A stretch of 18,686 nucleotides of DNA from an uncultured Lachnospiraceae bacterium (GTDB lineage: Bacteria > Bacillota > Clostridia > Lachnospirales > Lachnospiraceae): assembly GCA_905235345.1 (NCBI GenBank), contig CAJOLO010000011.1, positions 1-18,686 on the forward strand, in the 5' to 3' direction. A model generated the notes under the pieces. The model searched no databases. It had not been told where the DNA came from and saw only the letters and a program-made list of their open reading frames with translations. The position numbers and the translations under genes are program-made. This document shows, one piece after another, positions 15,739 to 18,686 of this stretch (within the stretch, counting starts at the first letter, position 1; each line of letters begins with the position of its first letter).

Positions 15739-15746
15739 TTAAAATA

Positions 15747-17126
15747 TTATTTACTTAATTTTTTTTCAATCTCTTCAATAGTTATTCTGATGTTAGAATC
15801 AGTCTCAATAAGTTTCTTTATCTTTTCAATACCGCTTATTACTGTTGTGTGATCCTTTCCACCTACAGCGTCTCCAATCTGTTTTAAAGAAAAACGATCA
15901 AGATATTCTCTGCAAAGGTACATAGCAATCTGTCTGGCTGTTGCAATCTCTTTACTTCTCTTAGATGAAACTATGTCATCATAAGAAATGTTAGTATAAT
16001 CGGATACAACATTAATGATAAGATCGGGAGTGATTTCTTTAATAGAGTTGGTGGATATAATATCTCTTAATATCTCCTCGGCTTTTTGAACTGTAAGTTC
16101 TTCTTTAGCTCCTTCAAGTCTGTTATAAACACTGATCTTATTGAATGCACCTTCCAGCTCCCGGATGTTAGATACAACATTTTGTGCTATATAATCCAGA
16201 ATATCGTCAGGAATATTAACACGATCCATCTCAGCTTTACGTTTAAGTATTGCCATACGCGTCTCATAATCAGGAGCATGAATATCGACAGGAACTCCCC
16301 ATTCAAGTCTTGTTCTCATTCTTTCCTCTAATGTTTCTATCTCTTTCGGAGGCTTGTCTGAGGAAATAATTATCTGTTTTGAAGCATTATATAAGTCATT
16401 AAATGTATTAAAAAATTCTGTCTGTGTAGAATCCTTACCTATTACAAACTGTATATCATCTATAAGAAGAACATCAAGATTTCTGTATTTTGCTCTGAGT
16501 TCTTCGGATTTATTCTTCTTGATGGATTCGATAACTTCATTGGTAAAGGTCTCACTTGTAACATATAAAACCTTCATATTGGGATTATTGGTTATAATAT
16601 GATGTGCTATAGCCTGCATAAGATGAGTCTTTCCGAGTCCTGCACCTCCATATAAGAAAAGAGGATTATATGCAGCTGATGGTTCTTCGGCTACAGCAAC
16701 ACAAGCAGCATGTGCGTGTCTGTTGTTATCACCTATTACGAAGGTTTCAAATGTATATTTTGGATTTAAGTTACTTTTCTCAAGTTCCATCTGTACATGA
16801 GCATCAAATTCATTGGTATAAGATTGATTTATTGAAGCAGTATCTTCTCCATCAACACAGAATATTAATTCAAAGGGTTTGTTGAGAGTGGCTTCAATTG
16901 CTGATTGAAGATAAATGTCGTACATTTTCTTCTCTATAAAGTCAATGCCTCGTCTTCCGAGTTTAGAATCCATTGAGAGAACGATATTATTATCATTAAC
17001 CTCTTTAATAGAAAGAGCACGAATCCATGTATTGATCATCATGTGGGATACATCATATTCAACCTCTAAAAGATTAAGTATATTATCCCATTGTTGTTCC
17101 AGTGTTTCTCTAATTCCATCAGACAT
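15747..17126 (-). CDS. dnaA: Chromosomal replication initiator protein DnaA
   Basis: DnaA binds DnaA boxes as an ATP-dependent oligomer and opens the origin. The 459-residue protein has domain I (about 1-85), a short linker, the AAA+ domain with Walker A GGAGLGKT (160-167) and Walker B LLIDDIQF (220-227), SSDKPP (255-260), the arginine-bearing ERMRTRLEWG (268-277), and the helix-turn-helix domain IV ending in GGKDHTTVISGIEKI (422-436). Two small differences from the usual signatures are visible: RTRLEW has Leu where Phe is common, and the DHTTV motif is preceded by Lys rather than Arg. ATG 17126 has AAAGGA about ten bases upstream. It is flanked on both sides by DnaA-box clusters, so autoregulation by DnaA is likely. 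Confidence 0.98.
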   Translation of the reverse strand: MSDGIRETLEQQWDNILNLLEVEYDVSHMMINTWIRALSIKEVNDNNIVLSMDSKLGRRGIDFIEKKMYDIYLQSAIEATLNKPFELIFCVDGEDTASINQSYTNEFDAHVQMELEKSNLNPKYTFETFVIGDNNRHAHAACVAVAEEPSAAYNPLFLYGGAGLGKTHLMQAIAHHIITNNPNMKVLYVTSETFTNEVIESIKKNKSEELRAKYRNLDVLLIDDIQFVIGKDSTQTEFFNTFNDLYNASKQIIISSDKPPKEIETLEERMRTRLEWGVPVDIHAPDYETRMAILKRKAEMDRVNIPDDILDYIAQNVVSNIRELEGAFNKISVYNRLEGAKEELTVQKAEEILRDIISTNSIKEITPDLIINVVSDYTNISYDDIVSSKRSKEIATARQIAMYLCREYLDRFSLKQIGDAVGGKDHTTVISGIEKIKKLIETDSNIRITIEEIEKKLSK

Positions 17127-17222
17127 TCCGTAAAAATCCTTTCTAACATATATAGGATATAAAAAATATTATCTGTTATAACATTATCAATTAATAAAAT
17201 ATAGTTAAACGCATACATATTT

Positions 17223-17251
17223 ATATTACACTAAAAACTGGATTATTTCAA
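17223..17251 (-). promoter_or_regulatory. Candidate dnaA promoter
   Basis: On the minus strand TTGAAA (17246-17251), a 17-base spacer and TAATAT (17223-17228) resemble a vegetative promoter, about 100 bases before dnaA. The -10 matches consensus at four of six positions only. The DnaA boxes lie upstream of it. Confidence 0.35.
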
Positions 17252-17334
17252 GCAGAAAACACAGTTATAACAGCACCTGACAGTTACATAACTTTATAAC
17301 GAAGATATAATATTCTGATAAAATATAATAGGGA

Positions 17335-17343
17335 TGTGGATAA
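17335..17343 (-). promoter_or_regulatory. DnaA box (perfect, minus orientation)
   Basis: TGTGGATAA on the plus strand, exact complement of TTATCCACA. Confidence 0.8.
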
Positions 17344-17411
17344 GTAAAATCAACATCAAAAATTAAGAAATATCTAAATAAATGTTGGTAAACTTTTTAT
17401 AAATCAATAAG

Positions 17412-17443
17412 TTATCCACAAGTTATCCACATTTTGTGGATAA
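17412..17443. promoter_or_regulatory. Cluster of three perfect DnaA boxes
   Basis: TTATCCACA at 17412-17420 and 17423-17431 are direct repeats eleven bases apart, one helical turn. An inverted copy, TGTGGATAA, follows at 17435-17443. Tight same-face spacing of this kind favours cooperative DnaA binding. Confidence 0.85.
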
Positions 17444-17487
17444 AATTATGTAAACAAATATAAGGACAAATTTTTATTTTTTATAGT

Positions 17488-17496
17488 TGTGGATAT
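17488..17496 (-). promoter_or_regulatory. DnaA box (one mismatch)
   Basis: TGTGGATAT, the same one-base variant as the box beside the trio array (15507-15515). It lies 65 bases from the rpmH -35 element. Confidence 0.55.
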
Positions 17497-17560
17497 AAAA
17501 AAATATAACCACAATATTTTGTGTTTGATAAAAAAACAATATAAAAAATAAAAGAATTGC

Positions 17561-17589
17561 TTGACTTATAAAGGCTTTTTTAATATAAT
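17561..17589 (+). promoter_or_regulatory. rpmH promoter
   Basis: TTGACT (17561-17566), a 17-base spacer and TATAAT (17584-17589) make a near-perfect vegetative promoter. The start of transcription would be near 17596, giving a leader of roughly 70 bases before rpmH. Confidence 0.85.
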
Positions 17590-17668
17590 GGCAAATGTGT
17601 TTTTGTGGTGTATAAATATTCTTTATTATAATAATTACACTACTATTGAAAAGGAGGTGTATTCGGAT

Positions 17669-17803
17669 ATGAAGATGACATTTCAGCCTAAGAAGAGACA
17701 GAGATCTAAGGTTCATGGTTTCAGAAAGAGAATGAGCACAGCTAACGGAAGAAAGGTATTGGCTAACAGACGTGCTAAGGGAAGAAAGAAACTCTCTGCT
17801 TAA
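17669..17803 (+). CDS. rpmH: 50S ribosomal protein L34
   Basis: A 44-residue, highly basic ribosomal protein with the family sequence MKMTFQPKKRQRSKVHGFRK, then RMSTANGRKVLANRRAKGRKKLSA. It is a component of the large ribosomal subunit. The start at 17669 follows AAGGAGGTG (17651-17659). Longer in-frame readings from 17561 would overlap the promoter and are not used. It is the first gene diverging from dnaA, as in most Firmicutes, and ends before its own terminator. Confidence 0.97.
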   Translation: MKMTFQPKKRQRSKVHGFRKRMSTANGRKVLANRRAKGRKKLSA

Positions 17804-17860
17804 TTCTTAATATTGTGAGTAATATAATAGAAGAATTATTCGTATAATAGGGTATCTTAT

Positions 17861-17887
17861 TAGGTCACAGTTATGTGACCTATTTTT
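17861..17887 (+). terminator. Intrinsic terminator after rpmH
   Basis: A perfect nine-base stem, TAGGTCACA (17861-17869) and TGTGACCTA (17874-17882), with a four-base loop, followed by TTTTT. It would end most rpmH transcripts before rnpA. Confidence 0.88.
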
Positions 17888-17977
17888 CCATAAAAAAATA
17901 AAGCATATTATATTGATTATCTGTCAATAAAATATTATTATATTAAGGTCATTCAGTTAATTAATTTACTTTTATAA

Positions 17978-18006
17978 TTGATTAAATTAATGATATTTAC
18001 TATAAT
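17978..18006 (+). promoter_or_regulatory. rnpA promoter
   Basis: TTGATT (17978-17983), a 17-base spacer and TATAAT (18001-18006). Transcription would start near 18013, leaving only about 12 bases before the rnpA ATG. Confidence 0.75.
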
Positions 18007-18024
18007 ATAGAAAGTTTTATAATA

Positions 18025-18414
18025 ATGAAACAATTTATTTCTTTGAAAAACAGTTTAGAATTTGGAAATGTATATAAACAAGGTAAATCCTACGCTAATA
18101 AATACCTTGTTATGTATATAACAGACAATGGCCTGGAGAGTAACAGACTTGGGATATCTGTTAGTAAGAAGGTGGGTAATTCAATTGTCCGTCATCGAAT
18201 CACCAGGTTGATTAGGGAAGCGTACAGACTGCATATGGATGAGCTTCAAGCAGGCTTTGATATTGTGGTAGTCGCCAGGGTTAATTCTAAAGGTCATAAC
18301 TACTGGGATATAGAGAGTGCATTTCTACATTTGGCTAAACTGCATCACATAGTTCTAAATGAGGATTCCTCAATTAATTCCGGTAACAATGCATCAAACT
18401 CAACAAAACAGTAA
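18025..18414 (+). CDS. rnpA: Ribonuclease P protein component
   Basis: This is the protein subunit of RNase P, which aids the catalytic RNA in removing 5' leaders from tRNA precursors. The 129-residue basic protein has the family's central motif SVSKKVGNSIVRHRITRLIREAYR (45-68, the RNR region) and the N-terminal LKNSLEFGNVYKQGKSYANKYLV, which lines the precursor-leader cleft. The final 18 residues (NEDSSINSGNNASNSTKQ) are polar and probably unstructured. The ribosome site before ATG 18025 is weak (AGAAAG). It has its own promoter and follows a terminator, so it is uncoupled from rpmH, unlike many species. yidD starts 32 bases downstream. Confidence 0.95.
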   Translation: MKQFISLKNSLEFGNVYKQGKSYANKYLVMYITDNGLESNRLGISVSKKVGNSIVRHRITRLIREAYRLHMDELQAGFDIVVVARVNSKGHNYWDIESAFLHLAKLHHIVLNEDSSINSGNNASNSTKQ

Positions 18415-18446
18415 TTTATCAGATAAGTTATGAGGATTTTAATGAT

Positions 18447-18686
18447 ATGACAGTTAGAAAATTCTTCATAAATATAATAAGGTTTTATCAGAAGTATCTG
18501 TCAGGTTTGAAGAGTTATCCAACCTGTAAGTATTATCCGACATGTTCAAGCTATGCGGCAGAGGCAATTGAAATGCATGGTGTTATAATAGGTTTATTAC
18601 TTGGAACATGGAGAATACTTAGGTGTAATCCTTTTTCAAAGGGTGGATATGATCCGGTACCATTACAGATATGTAAATGTGGAAAT
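18447..18686 (+). CDS. yidD: Membrane protein insertion efficiency factor YidD (3' end outside the window)
   Basis: Eighty codons are present with no stop, so the gene is cut by the right edge, probably within a few residues of its end. The typical small amphipathic YidD sequence is visible: KFFINIIRFYQKYLSGLK, the cysteine motif YPTCKYYPTCSSYA, then LLLGTWRILRCNPFSKGGYDPVP. YidD is a peripheral membrane protein thought to assist YidC-dependent insertion, and is normally encoded between rnpA and yidC, as expected here. ATG 18447 follows a distant GAGGA; an earlier ATG (18442) is followed almost at once by a stop, so 18447 is the start. Confidence 0.93.
   Translation, partial: MTVRKFFINIIRFYQKYLSGLKSYPTCKYYPTCSSYAAEAIEMHGVIIGLLLGTWRILRCNPFSKGGYDPVPLQICKCGN

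Larger units (their letters stand above)
15324..15746. other. dnaA-dnaN origin gap (oriC, unwinding side)
   Basis: An AT-rich 423-base gap without a gene. It holds two perfect DnaA boxes (15418-15426, 15684-15692), two one-mismatch boxes (15507-15515 and 15730-15738), a G-run, five TAG triplets and a long A/T stretch, which together resemble the incC-type unwinding site between dnaA and dnaN in Bacillus subtilis. Part of it must also hold the promoter or leader of dnaN, but I could not pick a convincing promoter. Confidence 0.85.
17127..17668. other. rpmH-dnaA origin gap (oriC, DnaA-box cluster side)
   Basis: A very AT-rich 542-base divergent gap. It carries four perfect DnaA boxes (17335-17343, 17412-17420, 17423-17431, 17435-17443) and one near box (17488-17496), with three of them within 32 bases. 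It also holds the rpmH promoter and a candidate dnaA promoter. The layout recalls the upstream incA/incB box clusters of the bipartite B. subtilis origin. Confidence 0.85.

Noticed and set aside
17561..17668. N-terminal extension of L34 in the same frame
   Set aside because: It overlaps the promoter, and the strong ribosome site and family start point to 17669.
17474..17716. A minus-strand open frame overlapping rpmH
   Set aside because: It runs through the L34 ribosome site and promoter and has low-complexity AT-rich composition.
1..18686. CRISPR arrays, tRNA or rRNA genes, riboswitches and complete insertion sequences
   Set aside because: None was seen: no spaced direct repeats, no cloverleaf or rRNA-like conserved stretches, and no transposase.

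Overview
This window is the replication-origin region of a low-GC Firmicute chromosome, most likely a gut clostridium of the Lachnospiraceae (a Lachnospira/Eubacterium eligens-like organism is my best guess; this rests on general resemblance, not a database match). The evidence is the block dnaA-dnaN-S4-recF-gyrB-orf-gyrA on the minus strand, with rpmH-rnpA-yidD leaving in the opposite direction on the plus strand, and AT-rich gaps carrying TTATCCACA DnaA boxes on both sides of dnaA. Every gene points away from the origin, so all are on leading strands.

Right to left: 18025-18686 holds rnpA and the 5' part of yidD. rpmH (17669-17803) has its own near-consensus promoter and intrinsic terminator, and rnpA has a separate promoter. 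The rpmH-dnaA gap (17127-17668) carries four perfect DnaA boxes and one near box. dnaA (15747-17126) is followed by a 423-base gap with two perfect boxes, two near boxes and a very clear DnaA-trio array: five TAG triplets between a G-run with a DnaA box and an AT-rich stretch. This looks like the unwinding site. Then come dnaN, an S4-domain (YaaA-type) gene, recF, gyrB, a 57-residue unknown gene and gyrA.

Downstream of gyrA (4302-7869) is a signalling pair: a protein with two receiver domains and no output domain, then a 918-residue hybrid histidine kinase with an N-terminal cysteine-containing PocR-type sensor, a degenerate receiver, a true receiver and an HPt domain. Next are the two subunits of an iron-sulfur class I fumarase, alpha (3392-4234) and beta (2284-2844). 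A 499-base, highly palindromic element with perfect 17-base terminal inverted repeats lies between them. After the beta subunit comes a short, divergent cis-prenyltransferase of the UppS family (1546-2163), closed by an intrinsic terminator.

The left end (1-1342) holds two secreted proteins with fibronectin type III-like repeats. The second is split by what looks like a single missing G, and the first runs off the window edge. Main points for a second look: the palindromic element, the DnaA-trio, the divergent UppS-like protein, the frameshifted fibronectin gene, the two-receiver/hybrid-kinase pair and the small gene between gyrB and gyrA.
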